Assembly (NCBI GenBank): GCA_958510825.1
Contig: OY294048.1
Span: forward strand, 18,865,589-18,929,588
Reading direction: 5' to 3'
DNA from: Brachypterus glaber
Taxonomy: Eukaryota; Arthropoda; Insecta; Coleoptera; Kateretidae
DNA: 64,000 nucleotides
Positions within the stretch are counted from its first letter, which is position 1; each line of letters begins with the position of its first letter. This document shows, in pieces, positions 23,151 through 33,949 of this stretch. The notes beneath the pieces were generated by a model, which was not told where the DNA came from, did no database searches, and saw only the letters and a program-made list of their open reading frames with translations. The position numbers and the translations under genes were made by a program.

Positions 23151-23284
23151 GGCACCAGAGGCTCGCTTAACCATAATACATAACATAAACCGATGCGGTT
23201 ATTGGATTAATGTGCAGTCATGTGTCTTGTGCACAGACTTGTAACTTTATGTTTATTCTCATGCAAGCCTGTGGACGGCACTTT
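23151..23284. mobile_element. Diverged copy of the TTAA-type MITE (T2)
   Basis: GGCACCAGAGGCTCGC at the left and GCAAGCCTGTGGACGGCAC at the right match the ends of the family at 10142 and 46339, but the flanks no longer match. Confidence 0.55.
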
Positions 23285-23957
23285 AACATAAAACATACTA
23301 AAACAGAGGTTCAATTAATCAATTTTTTACATAACCTTTAAAAATATACTTTCCAACAATTTCGTGGACACAAAAAAAAAGTTACTTTTAAAATGACCAA
23401 TAATTTTTTTGGATATAGTTCAGGTTTTTTAATATTAATTAACCCTCTGCCACAAACGTGGCGTAGATTTTAGCCCTGGATAGTATGCAATTTGTGATAT
23501 CTCCCATCTCCAACTACGGCTCTCCGCGTGTCAGTACCTTTCAGATATCCAAGCGGAGAAGTTGGTTGCACATTGATTTTTCACGTGTTCATTTAAAATT
23601 TGGTGGCGTAAAAAATACACTTGGTCTGTAAGTATGTGATAATTCAAAAATTAGGGTTTATTCATTGCAAAAAAAAATATTTTTGTTTTTAAATTGTATG
23701 TTTATGTTGTTTATTTATGATTAAATTTTTATTTGTGTCCTAGAAATATTTTTGTTTTCTTTCTTCTACCGAGTTATTTAAATAAATTTCCCTACCAAGT
23801 CAAAATTAACAAAAAATAACATTATAGTACAAATTATATTATATAAAGAACTTATTTAAATATTATATTATATTATATTGCATTTATTCTTTTTTTAATA
23901 TTGAAAAAATATATATTTTTTTTAATATAACATTTAAATATAATAAAAAATTATAGT
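23285..23957. other. A+T-rich spacer, nothing firm
   Basis: No gene. It abuts the 3' end of the minus-strand retrotransposon remnant, so part may be its 3' UTR. Confidence 0.4.
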
Positions 23958-24932
23958 AAAAATATTTCTTCCAAGCCAACAGTAGACGGCAAAGTTCCCA
24001 TGACGCTTGTGGGATTTCCGCGCTGGATAGCCAAACTTATTCTCTGTACTAAGTAGGATTTGATACGAAAATCTCCGATTATTAAATTCAGTCTCTTTCC
24101 CAAGTCATCTACAAGTCGATGAGATTCCTCATTCCAAGGTCCCAGGGTCTCGACTGCAAATGGAATAAAGACGTAACCTGCATCAATTATACCATTATAT
24201 ATTCTATACTTTTTTTTACAGCATTGTTTGCTGTTCCTCCAGTCAGTTTTTTAGAAAACTGTATATTGGGTGGGGCAAGGGTATCTGAGCAGGTTTCGTC
24301 CCATACTAAATGAGCACCCTGATACCATGGAATTAAAGTCATCCCATCGACTTTTTTCCCATCCTCTCTGAATAGACCTACTGGTTCTAATACTGAAGGA
24401 ACATTGGCTGTATTTAAAGCTTTATGGATTATGATATTAATTTTTTATGACGCTAATTTCGTCAAGCACTTTTTAAACAGGACAGCCCATGAGTTTCTTG
24501 TCTGTCTACTCTTTCTCCACAAATACAAGTGTGGGGTTCACATACATTGCAACCCAATCTTAAAGCGACTGAAATTCTGAAAACATTGTTGCTCAAGAGA
24601 GTTCCCAAACTTTTACATGGTAGTTTATTTAACCATGCACCAGAAACAGGCGACTTCGATGCAAGATATCGAGCTTTTTCCACGTCTGAAGCAAAGCTAA
24701 AACTATCACATATTCTATTAATGTTGATTTGAGGTTTTACTGGAGTACTACTATTTAAGTTGGACCAGACTTCCAATGCTTTACTGTATCCACCGATCGA
24801 AACCAAATCAACTTCTTGAGTTTACGACATAAAAGAATTGACTAGGCCAGAAACAGCGTGTACCGAAGACAGGAAGGCAGGCAAGTAGACGTCTTTAACT
24901 TTTCGTATCCCAATTCCACCATCTTTAATAAT
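23958..24932 (-). pseudogene. Non-LTR retrotransposon C-terminus with restriction-like endonuclease signature
   Basis: Reading the minus strand from about 24932 in shifting frames gives GGIGIRKVKDVYLPAFLSS, SGAWLNKLPCKSLGTLLSN, then RISVALRLGC followed by a cysteine/histidine knuckle (CEPHTCICGE..THGLSC). Next come VPSVLEPVGLFREDGKKVDG and LVWDETCSDTLAPP, then a frame change to AGYVFIPFAVETLGPWNEES and LVQRISLAIQRGNPTSVMGT. The knuckle followed by DGK..DG and VWD.TC resembles the restriction-like endonuclease region at the C-terminus of some non-LTR elements. The order is intact, but at least two stops and a frameshift make it dead. The RT palm is not present. An (AAT)n run at 24929-24950 lies at its 5'-truncated edge. 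The exact clade is uncertain. Confidence 0.8.
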
Positions 24933-25016
24933 AATAATAATAATAATTGTTTATCATCCATTTTAAAATTTACCAACTTTTCCAAATTTATAATTAATGT
25001 TATATTGCATTTATAA

Positions 25017-25408
25017 CACAGGTTTACAAAAAAAAAAGTCAGGACTATTTGACCGGACCATGGTATTCCTAGGTATTTTGGCGCCCTGAATCAGATCTCG
25101 GGGTCAGATTTCAAAATCATTTGGAGGTTAAAATGGTGATTTTTCGGGAGCGGCCCCGGGAAAACATCTCAACGTTCAGAAAGTATTCAAGACCTACACA
25201 GTTACCCGTGAAGTTAACAGGTCGCTTGAGATACTGTCGCGGGGCCGCTTCCAAAAAATCACCATTTTGACCTCAAATGACCTTGAAATCTCGTTTTCCT
25301 GACGTGATGGGGCAAAACTGACCCCGGGATCTGATTCAGGGCGCCAAAATACCTAGGAATACCATAGTCCGGTCAAATAGTCCTGAATTTTTTTTTTGTA
25401 AACCTGTG
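25017..25408. mobile_element. 392-bp foldback, CACAGG termini, TAA duplication
   Basis: Arms CACAGGTTTACAAAAAAAAA and its inverted match continue for about 80 bp (CCTAGGTATTTTGGCGCCCT on both arms, inverted). TAA flanks both ends (25014-25016, 25409-25411). The TWA duplication suggests PIF/Harbinger. The 896-bp element at 44844 shares CACAGG ends and a TTA duplication. Confidence 0.8.
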
Positions 25409-25411
25409 TAA

Positions 25412-26240
25412 TTAAATAAGTAAGCTAAGCTATAAAGAACACGCTTAACGATAAATAAGTCAAAACATTAAAAAAAAATCGACTTTTTTGTCTGTTTCTT
25501 TAAAAGTTAATAAAGCTTTTCTTTTCTAACCTAGGTAAGATATGAATTCGTTTCTAACCTGTTTTGGGGCTTTTTTTTATACCTCACAGATAACTAAACT
25601 ATCGCTTTATTAGTAGAGTGCTGTGGTTTGCGAATAAAATAACCAAAGATTCTTGTTTATTTCTAATAAAAACAATAAAAAATAATATTTATTTATATAT
25701 TATTTGGTTCATACCTAGACCAATAATATCGGTCTCTGGGTGTATTCCACTATTTAAATATTAAGTTTTATCTGTTCTTGAATATTATAATGAATCAAAA
25801 AATTTTTTTATCAAGCAAACCTATTGTAGCAAAACAAATTTATTTATTTTACAATTAGAAATCATAGTGAAATATAGAATATTATTTGCTTCTCTAAGAC
25901 TAAACAGATACTTTTAAAACCCATACTTTAACAAAATAATAATTAATTATATATTTTTTACTAATTTCCTTTACTTTGCTTTTTTAGAGTAGTAAATCCA
26001 AGTTAATCTATAGATTTTAATCTTCCATTTCAATTAAATGATTTCGGTGAAACCACTGTGCGTTGGTGAAGCTGTATAAGAAATTTGAGTAACATTAAAA
26101 AGGTTATTTTCTTTGACAATTATTTTTCTATTTCATGGCTTAACAAGGTGGTAAAAATAGATCAAAGTGATTCCGATATAGGCATGTAATTTTAAAAATT
26201 GCGTTGACAAGGGTCGACAAGCTACCTAAATTTTCACATA
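25412..26240. other. A+T-rich intergenic DNA, nothing firm
   Basis: No supported gene or element. Confidence 0.45.
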
Positions 26241-26337
26241 AAATTGATTAAGATTTAGCTGGACCATTTGTTAAAGACGTGCTTATACAGTTTTAAATAT
26301 ACAATAACAAAATTTGATATTGGATATATAAAATTAT
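26241..26337 (+). repeat. Dispersed direct repeat, first copy
   Basis: GATTTAGCTGGACCATTTG, AAAGACGTGCTTATA and ATATTGGATAT are shared in order with 27961-28062. The pair flanks the 3'-end retrotransposon at 26715-27541. Confidence 0.7.
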
Positions 26338-26417
26338 ATAATTGTATTATTTTTATTAAAAAGTCGTGATATTTATTAATGCTTGTTGTACCTAATTAAT
26401 TTTAAAATAATTACAAT

Positions 26418-26655
26418 TAAACCTGAGCGTGTGTGGTGGGGTTCAAACCACCCACGACATATTTCAAACGTAGACTGCTTCGAAGTATTTTTTGTTTTAA
26501 CATTCTCCTGTTCAATAGCTGCAGGACCTGCAGTGCAGGTAAACGCATACAGAACATATTGACAATTTTTGTTTGACCCTTATCCTCCACTTTATTTTTT
26601 AGCGGTTTCAAAGTTCCGCATGAGTGGATTTAACCCCACCACACACTTAACGTTA
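26418..26655. mobile_element. Foldback element, GTGTGTGGTGGGG arms
   Basis: Left GCGTGTGTGGTGGGGTTCAA pairs with right TTAACCCCACCACACACTTA. A related piece lies at 27822-27882 (CACCCCACCACACAGGC, CACCACACACACGCCGGG). Confidence 0.65.
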
Positions 26656-26714
26656 TAAAAATATTCATAATTTTAGATACGTATACACCATATAAAATTT
26701 TTATTTTCTTAAAT

Positions 26715-27541
26715 AATTTTTGTTTCTTAAATGGGGGGAACATATTAACTACATTGTTGGTAGACTTAGGGGACTTATATACAAGTTCTGTGAGCTACGT
26801 AATGTGCTAAACTATAAAAATCTACTGACAGTTTATCATGCCTTAGCGGAGTCATATTTGCGATATTGTGTTAAAGTTTGGGGTGGTGCTTTTGATAATA
26901 ATTTAAAAGGTATCGAAACTGCGCAAAACCAGATTTTGAAAATTCTTTTTAATAAACCTAAAAAATACTCAACTGAACTTTTATATAGAGAATGTAATAT
27001 TTTATCCATAAAAAAATTATATGAATATGAAGCTGTATTATGGATATTTGATAACCCGGATAGGGTCTCAATACCAACACATAACTATCTTACCAAATCT
27101 GTAAATGAAAATATACTAACTGTGCCATTATTTAGTAAATCAGGTCTTCAAAAAACTTTATTCTATGATGCCCCTAAGTATTTTAATTCTATACCTCAAA
27201 ACATAAAAAATATTAAAAGCAAAAAGATTTTTAAAGAAAAATTAAGGGAATATATTTTAGGTAACCGCTAAGTTTTCAATGAATGTCATTTTTTGACTCA
27301 ATATTTGTTTAATTTCTTTTTTGTTTCATTTTCCTCAATCATACTTAATCATACTCATTATCATAATTATAGTTAAATGAATTTATTATATTTATATATG
27401 AAACTTATAACAAAATAATTATATCAACATACCCGCACACAAACCCAGGTTTAGGCGGGTCATCTGTATTATGTTTAAATATTATTGTTCTTATATAAAA
27501 TTGTTTTCAATAAATTCAATTCAATTCAATTCAATTCAATT
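26715..27541 (+). pseudogene. 5'-truncated non-LTR retrotransposon: RT C-terminus, 3' UTR and TTCAA tail
   Basis: A 183-codon open frame (26720-27271) matches the C-terminal 'thumb' part of arthropod BS/CR1-like reverse transcriptases: WGEHINYIVGRLRGLIYKF, VYHALAESYLRYCVKVWGGA, then QNQILKILFNKPKKYS and a basic tail ending KIFKEKLREYILGNR and a stop. A 3' UTR of about 240 bp follows and ends in AATAAATTCAATTCAATTCA-type tandem TTCAA units at 27513-27541. Short tandem tails instead of poly(A) are known for several non-LTR clades. The frame is free of stops, so this is a young or well-preserved piece, but the palm and endonuclease are missing and it cannot move by itself. Confidence 0.88.
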
Positions 27542-27960
27542 CTCGTTCTTTTTTTTTCATTTTGTGTTTTATTTGAATAAATAAAGTTGTTTTTTTGTGT
27601 TTCAAACAAAGATTTGCTTTTCCCTGATTTATATCTCCAAGTATTTTTTCTTGTGAATATGCATTCTATAGAATCAAGTTTTGTATTACTTTAAAACGAT
27701 AAAATAAAAATAAGATTTTAATATTTTTATTAAATATATTAGTATGGAAACCTAAACAAATGCTAATTTTAAGAAAAAACATATTACTTTTTTTTATATG
27801 ATTTTTTAAAGTTTCGGGTGGATTACACCCCACCACACAGGCGATGTTATAATTGTTCACCACCACACACACGCCGGGTTAAAAATATACAATGAATATT
27901 ATGTATCATGCCTGGCCTTGCTTAAATAAGAAGTTGGTGCTGTACAATCATTTTTAAATA
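27542..27960. other. No gene; relic of GGTGTGTGG repeat at 27822-27882
   Basis: A+T-rich. The only recognisable sequence is a CACCACACA-rich fragment related to the foldback at 26418. Confidence 0.4.
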
Positions 27961-28062
27961 GAACTGATTACGATTTAGCTGGACCATTTGCCAAAGACGT
28001 GCTTATAAAGTTTTAAAGAACCAATAACATTATAAAAATTTTATATTGGATATTTGAAATTG
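27961..28062 (+). repeat. Dispersed direct repeat, second copy
   Basis: Matches 26241-26337 in order and orientation with scattered substitutions. A short TGATCAA triplicate follows at about 28068-28090. Confidence 0.7.
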
Positions 28063-28353
28063 TATACTTGATCAATGATCAATGATCATGCAAATCATTA
28101 TAATACAAGTTGGATGCATCCGGAGGAGCCGATTAATGCCTTTTATTTCTTATTCTTATTTTATTTCTTACAGCATTCAAATTTATTTGTAATCACCTGA
28201 AATTTTCCTACATTAACAATAAACATTATCTTTATTCTAATGGGTGAAAAATAAACATAATTGCAAGAGCTTAAAAAAGATTGCATACTGACAATATTAG
28301 GAACACATGTCCCAAAGTATAGTAAAGAACAAGCTTACAAAATATTAACCAAC

Positions 28354-28568
28354 TATGGTCTGTTTTTTCAAGCAAGATAGTAAATTAAAAATCGCACAGT
28401 ATATATTTTTATAACAGGTTTGAATAGTATATGTTTGTGTATAGAATATAGTTATGTTTTATAAAATAAACTACGCAGTATATTCGCACATCCAATATTC
28501 GAATCTGTTTTAAAAATATTCACTGTGCGATTTTTAATTTACTATCTTGCTTGGTGAAACAGGCCATA
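28354..28568. mobile_element. 215-bp foldback, TATGGYCTGTTT termini
   Basis: Left TATGGTCTGTTTTTTCAAGC and right (inverted) TATGGCCTGTTTCACCAAGC. The arms continue AAGATAGTAAATTAAAAATC and GCACAGT, perfectly inverted. Confidence 0.75.
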
Positions 28569-29241
28569 ATACGAAAATATAGTAGCACAATAATAATTTC
28601 GACTGTTTTAAGGTACAATTTAGGTACTTAAATAAAAATTTCTCGTTTTTAGTAAGCCCCACGCATGCTTCATGTACGATGTTCGATTACAATCTCATAT
28701 CTGCCTGGCGATTCTTTTCGAATAAAAAGCAGAACCAAGATTCAGGATTCTCTTATTACTTCGTTACTTTCTTTTCTTGTTGTTTTTGTCATTTTTTTTT
28801 GTTCTCAACTACTTTGCATGGTAATGTTAGGAACACAGCTGCCTAGACAACAATCTCAAAAAATTACATTTTCCCTTTTTTATTGTGTAAAACACAATAT
28901 GGGCCAAGAAAGTGCATTGCACTGCCCTGCAATAATCGATCCTACCCAGCTTGCGACAGTCAGCAAAATTTTACAAGTATTTATAGTGGAAGAGCACGAA
29001 ACGAGCGTTTTTGTGTACGCCATTACCAACTGGATAAAGATACATCATATTTAGGCATCTTTTCGATATGAAAGATATAATGGCAGTGCCACCTGTGACA
29101 AAGAGAACGAACTAACAAGTTTAAGAGGGGATGGAAATATTAGCAATAATTGGCTCACCCACCTGAATTAAATTATTATTTAATGTTTCGGATAAACCGA
29201 AACATAAACTTTTTAAAACTTTTATATTTTAACGCTCCATC
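28569..29241. other. Unclassified stretch with a 129-codon frame
   Basis: A + strand frame at 28665-29054 is open but has no domain I recognise. Its hydrophobic middle (residues about 30-55) is T-rich DNA read as L/F/V. An overlapping frame (28883-29071) is C/R/N-rich. Neither is supported as a gene. Confidence 0.3.
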
Positions 29242-29704
29242 TACACACACCTACCCTAGGCTAGTTATGAGATTAACTAAAGGGTAAAAAAACTGACCAT
29301 GGATCCTAGTAGTTTAAGGTCTGTATATCATAGAACCATTAACTGTTAAATCTTAGCAGCTCGTATTTGGTAAATAATGCAAGGAAGATGGTGTAATATT
29401 TAATATTTTTTTCACGCCTGTCCAAAATGAATTTTAATTTTTTGCATTTTTCTCAAAAAGGAAAGAGATAGTCAAAAATTTTAAACGGATTTAGAATCCT
29501 TGTATAATATACTATAAAAATCGCCTTTTGGTTAGTTAGAAAATTGGTTTATGATTGTGGGGAAGTCTGCTGATGAACTTTATCTATAGAATACGAGCTG
29601 CAGAGATTTAACTGCTATGATGTACAGACCTTGAAGTACGAGGATCCATGATCAGTTTTTTTACCTTTTAGTTAATCTCATAACTAGCCGAGGGTAGGTG
29701 TGTA
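29242..29704. mobile_element. 463-bp foldback, TACACACACCTACCC termini
   Basis: Left TACACACACCTACCCTAGGC and the inverted right end TACACACCTACCCTCGGC. The arms share TAGTTATGAGATTAACTAAA and GATCC...AAGGTCTGTA for about 95 bp. Confidence 0.75.
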
Positions 29705-30071
29705 CAATTATCTCGTTATAAAAATATTTTATATATATTTACTGGAATTAACCACAGTGACTAAAACTTACCCATATTAACCACATTAATCTATAATAAC
29801 TTACAATAACTCAAAATAACTCATAATAACGCATAACATAACTCAAAAAAACATGTAATGTAATAACATTTCGGCGCATTACCAGAAATATAATCCGCTA
29901 CCCTGACACAGCGACATATCCGCTATGCTTAATACCGCAAGCTTAATAAACATGGTTAATAAAAATTGCTTATTCTCGCAAATCGGAGCACGAGAAACTT
30001 TTACAGCAGTTTTTAGGAAAGATTTTTTTTTATGATTTCAGACCCATCACCACCTTATGTGAGATGATTTA
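29705..30071. other. No gene; ATAAC-rich sequence
   Basis: Contains degenerate repeats of AATAACTCA/ATAACGCA at about 29805-29850. Otherwise unremarkable. Confidence 0.45.
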
Positions 30072-30266
30072 GGGCACATCCACAGGCTCGCATAATAAGC
30101 ATAAGAATGCGATGCCGTGATTGGCTTGATATGCCGTCATGTATCTTGTAATCCAATCACGGTATCGCATTGTTATGTATTATGCTTGTTATGCGAGTCT
30201 CTGGATGTGCTTTGGGGTATCGAATTCTTATGTATTATGCTTGTTATGCGAGCTTCTGGATGTGCC
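30072..30266. mobile_element. TTAA-type MITE (T3) with duplicated right arm, TTTA flanks
   Basis: GGGCACATCCACAGGCTCGC at the left and CTTCTGGATGTGCC at the right, flanked by TTTA on both sides. The right arm (ATTCTTATGTATTATGC to GGATGTGC) is present twice in tandem, making this copy 195 bp rather than about 145 bp. Confidence 0.8.
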
Positions 30267-30439
30267 TTTACCTATTCCTTAAGTACGATTTCTAATTTTT
30301 TCGAATTGTCACCTGAGAGGAATGGGAGGAATGCAAGGTCGCCTATGGAACACACAAAATCTTTTAAATAAAATCTTCCCCTAGACTCATTCCCTGGGTG
30401 CCAGTTAGACAAATGTTAACAGTATTTTTTTCATAATGG

Positions 30440-30475
30440 AGCCAAAAGCATTACATATCTTCATGACTTGTAATT
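30440..30475 (+). mobile_element. Helentron-like repeat, 3' end relic (A9)
   Basis: GCATTACATATCTTCATGAC matches the extreme 3' end of the family (compare 49405-49425). The rest is lost. Confidence 0.45.
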
Positions 30476-30836
30476 TGATATAAAAGAAAAATAGTTTAAA
30501 AATAATGATAATTGGTATTTTCAGATTTGGATTTCTTAAAACTTCTACCTATAGTTTGTTTTTAAATATTTATTAGTTTTATAATTTCTCGTCTGGGTTA
30601 ATTTTTAATTAACTTAAACAATGTTTCAAGGACAGGCCTAAGGGGGGCTTGGGGACAGACTGCCCCCAGGGTATCTATTCTCAGGCTCGAGAGAACGTGA
30701 ACAATTTTCGTAGGAAGGGAACTGATCACATCATATCAAAGTTCAAAGTTAAAAAATGCTATTCTTGAACACTAGTGAGCGTGATGGGATCTCTGCAGCC
30801 GGCTTCAGCGTTGCCAAGTATTTTAGCGGATTTTAA

Positions 30837-30981
30837 GGGCATATCCACAGCCTCGCATAAGAACATATAACATAACAATGCTATGCCGTGATTGGCTTGT
30901 TGTGCCGCCATGTATCTTGTAAGCCAATCACGGTATCGCATTCTTATGTTTTATGTTCTAATGCAAGCTTCTGGATAGGCC
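30837..30981. mobile_element. TTAA-type MITE (T4)
   Basis: TTAA at 30833-30836 and 30982-30985 bounds a 145-bp copy with the same arms and inner GTGATTGGCTT / AAGCCAATCAC inverted pair as T1. Confidence 0.82.
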
Positions 30982-31086
30982 TTAACCTGTAAAATTATGC
31001 GACACGAGTTTGCGTGAGCAGGCTGTCATTATTTTCATTATTTGTAAACAAGTTGCTGTGGTTTGAATAATTTTTATAATTAATAT

Positions 31087-31394
31087 TCAAAAATTAATGT
31101 GTAATAAATGAAAATGAAAATAAAAACAGAAAAAGATCAGCGCCCACCAGCAGTCAACAAAAAAAATGTTATTCAGGACTAAATTCACTATAATTTTTTT
31201 GTTGGAAAGTTGGAAAGGGTAGGTCCTAGCCAACACTTCCCGTTCTTCGTTCTCCATTTGGTCTTCCGTATCTTGCAGAATCTCCCAAAAGGACAACAGC
31301 CCACAATTTCCAAATCGTCCATCGTTCTATTATAGTTATTTATAATATGTATAATAATGTCATTTATAATATGTATAATAGTTTCTAAATACAA
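31087..31394 (-). pseudogene. Possible frameshifted small coding remnant, family unknown
   Basis: Two overlapping minus-strand frames share a segment. One starts MDDLEIVGCCPFG. The other, entered by a -1/+2 shift at that point, reads SFWEILQDTEDQMENEERE and then VLARTYPFQLSNKK. The acidic start followed by a TYP motif faintly resembles the N-terminus of PIF/Harbinger-type nucleases, but this is a weak impression and the downstream domain is absent. It may equally be chance. Confidence 0.2.
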
Positions 31395-31891
31395 AGAGCT
31401 TCTTTTATTAACTATTATAAAATAAAACGGTATTCAAATTGACAAAACAAAACCAAAGCGAAAATAGGGTTATGTTCGAGAATGCGAGACTTATATGTCA
31501 TAATTTCCGTGAACGCTCGCTTCTTCCGAGTAGTAGAAGTAAAGTTCCTCGATTTTCGTGCGAAGTGAAGTTCAAGGATAAGTAGTTTTGCCTTTACAGA
31601 GAACTAATATGCAACCCACAACACCTTTCTCTCGGGAATGCTTTCTCTCGAGCCCGAGAATACATACCCTGTAATCTTCCTAGAGCAATTTAGCTCCGAG
31701 TTGGAAAATTTAGCTGCCAGTTGGAATCAATTTTATTGCTGGGAAAAATATATGTAAGTTGGAAATTATGAAGAGTAAAAGAGTCGTGACCTCGTTTTTT
31801 ATCATTAGTTTTATTGGAAGACATATTTTGGTGGCAGTTGACAAATTTTGTTGACTAGTTGGCAAAATTTGTATCTTGCCCAAAGAACAAA
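31395..31891. other. No gene; scattered AGTTGG motifs
   Basis: Several AGTTGGAAAATTTAG / CAGTTGGAA / AGTTGGCAAAATTT phrases at 31695-31870 hint at degenerate short repeats. A CTCTCGGGAATGC / CTCGAGCCCGAG patch near 31630 is palindromic. Confidence 0.35.
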
Positions 31892-32112
31892 CAACTCTTC
31901 TCTCTAGAATACGCATACCGTTAATATAAATTATAGCCAACATCTCGGTTTGTTTGTAAACAAATAGTAGGTATATTCAGGCCTGAACAATAACAATTAC
32001 CAGTAACTGTTATTGTTGTCTCTGTTAGAAAAAAGCTGTGCGAGTAAGACAAATGTTGGCTACGTTTTTGTCAGTTTTTACAAATGAAATGCCTATTCTA
32101 GAGAGAAGAGTT
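31892..32112. mobile_element. Foldback element, AACTCTTCTCTCTAGAATA arms
   Basis: CAACTCTTCTCTCTAGAATA at the left pairs with TATTCTAGAGAGAAGAGTTA at the right. An inner pair, AGCCAACAT and ATGTTGGCT, is also inverted. Confidence 0.7.
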
Positions 32113-32522
32113 ATTAGTTCGTTGGTCTTGCCTCCCCATTATTTTTTCTTCGGCCCGTCCCTGACTATGTTTACCTAAATAAAATTTTTAAATTTCCATA
32201 AATAAATTATGGTGTGAGATCAAAACATGCCGCCGTTTTTTTTGTGATTCCGTCATTTTATAGAGTAATTTATATATAAAACTAATTGGAAGTAAGCATT
32301 AAAGTTATATTACAACTATCTATGTAAAATTAGCAGCTAAGTTATCGAATTGCTTCGATTTTCTTTCATCACACTCTTAGTAAAACAAGTGGTGAATTAA
32401 AGGAGATGGAGGTAATTACTAGGACTTGGCTTCCTTTATATATCATACAATGAGAATTCGTCATCTTAGTAAATACTAAACGTTTTTGCCTATTTGGAAC
32501 TCCAGACAATGTTTGTTATTAA
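32113..32522. other. No feature recognised
   Basis: A+T-rich. TTCGGCCCGTCCCTG near 32150 resembles a hAT-type end, but no partner was found. Confidence 0.4.
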
Positions 32523-33700
32523 TTACAAGTTGTTAGAGTAAAACAACAGAACTATTTTCCAACCTTTAACAATTTGGGTTTCCAAAAAAATTAAATTATC
32601 ACCAATTAAATTAGGGTTTTGAAATTTTATATAATCAACAACATCTTCTGGAGCCAATTTTTCCGTCATTCCTGTCATTCTAATCTTAAAGCCACTTTAC
32701 ACGGAGCAATTTGTGCGCAAGTTTGATGCTATGCAAGTTTGTTGAAAGAATGATTCACTCACTGCGCATGCCTTCATGCAAGTTTGAGGCCATTTTCGTG
32801 CCATCAAATTATTTAGAACATGTTCTATTTTTCGGCGATTTTCACGCAAGTTTTATGGTTATTTTCGTGGTACCAACCTGGAAAAAAAGTTACCGAATCG
32901 ATTTCATTTTACTAATATGGTAGCAACTGCACATGTTAATAATTATTATAATTAATAATAGGTCGGTCTGTCTAACTAAAAAACTTCCTGAAAAAAGCAA
33001 ATGCTAGGTTATGTTTTTGTCAACAAACGCAGAGACACGTCAAAATTGTCTGGTTGGCAGCACTGTTTTCCTTGCAATATATAGCACCAAACTTGCGTAC
33101 AACTTGCTCCGTGAAAAGGTAAATCTATGTCCAATTGTTCTCATGCTATATCTGGCAGCAAACTTGCATAGCATCAAACTTGCGTACAAATTACTCCGTG
33201 TAAAGTGGTCTTTAGGGTGAAAGTTGCTGACATCTTTGATGTTGTACTTGTCGCCCAGTTTGGTGGTAGCTAATTCCTTAAATTTAGATATATTCTCACA
33301 TCCGATAACAAAACCGCCTTTTTTTAAACTTTTTACACCAGATATCTGCACTTCAGCTTGAACAGGGTTGATGTTTTGAAACATGTCTGACTTGGTAACA
33401 TTGTTTTTCTGATTTTTATCCTTTGGTTGAATAATTAAAGCAGGAGTAGACTTGGTTACAGTTGAAAATAATTTTTTACCAACATTAGAGTTATTTGCAC
33501 CATGGAAAAAATCGGTTATATTACTTAAAAATTCGGATTTTAAGGCAGAGACACAATCTTCAAATTTATTTAACGTCTCGGATAATTTATCTTCAATTAT
33601 TTTGTTTACAAGAGGACTTTTCGTACTATTGGAACATTTCCAGGTAAGGCCGGCAACCTTATTGATATGTTTCAAAATATCTACTACAGTAACGCATTCT
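32523..33700 (-). pseudogene. Non-LTR retrotransposon ORF1 (gag-like) fragment split by a MITE
   Basis: On the minus strand the N-terminal part reads GLTWKCSN then KIIEDKLSETLNKFEDCVSA, a coiled-coil-like segment. It continues STPALIIQPKDKNQKNN, NINPVQAEVQISGVKSLKKG, GFVIGCENISKFKELA and DKYNIKDVSNFHPK. These phrases are typical of the ORF1 protein accompanying BS/CR1-like elements in arthropods. At FHPK the frame runs into the 524-bp MITE at 32689-33212. Beyond it the minus strand resumes IRMTGMTEKLAPEDVVDYI in the same frame and stops at 32523. The zinc-knuckle region expected further on is missing. The 211-codon frame as it stands reads through into MITE sequence (residues from about 155), which is not native protein. 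Confidence 0.82.
32689..33212. mobile_element. 524-bp MITE with TA duplication inside ORF1 fragment
   Basis: Arms AAGCCACTTTACACGGAGCA and its inverted match (left TTTGTGCGCAAGTTTGATGC / right GCATCAAACTTGCGTACAAA). TA flanks it at 32687-32688 and 33213-33214. Counting one TA only, the two pieces of ORF1 coding sequence join in frame, which fixes both ends of the element. The TA target suggests Tc1/mariner type. Confidence 0.88.
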
Positions 33701-33733
33701 CAGTGTATATAAACATTTCGAAAAAATAAAATT

Positions 33734-33949
33734 CTTGGGGTGCCTTTTTTTCTTTTTATACCTAAAAAATAGTAACTTCACACATTTATCATAAAAAATG
33801 CTCCGCAAGGCCAAAACAAGAAAAAATCCTCAAAAAGACGTGAGGATTTTTTTTTTGTTTCATTCTTGCGAAGCATCAATTTCTTTTCTGATTGTCGTGT
33901 AACTTCTCACGCTTTTTTTGGGTAAAAAAGAAAAAACTGGCACCACAAG
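33734..33949. mobile_element. Foldback, CTTGGGGTGCC termini
   Basis: Left CTTGGGGTGCCTTTTTTTCT and right (inverted) CTTGTGGTGCCAGTTTTTTC. The centre is a strong hairpin around GCAAGGCCAAAACAAGAAAA / TTTGTTTCATTCTTGCG. Confidence 0.7.

Noticed and set aside
28665..29054. 129-codon frame with a hydrophobic stretch
   Set aside because: The hydrophobic part comes from a T-rich tract. No recognisable domain, and an overlapping frame is equally plausible.
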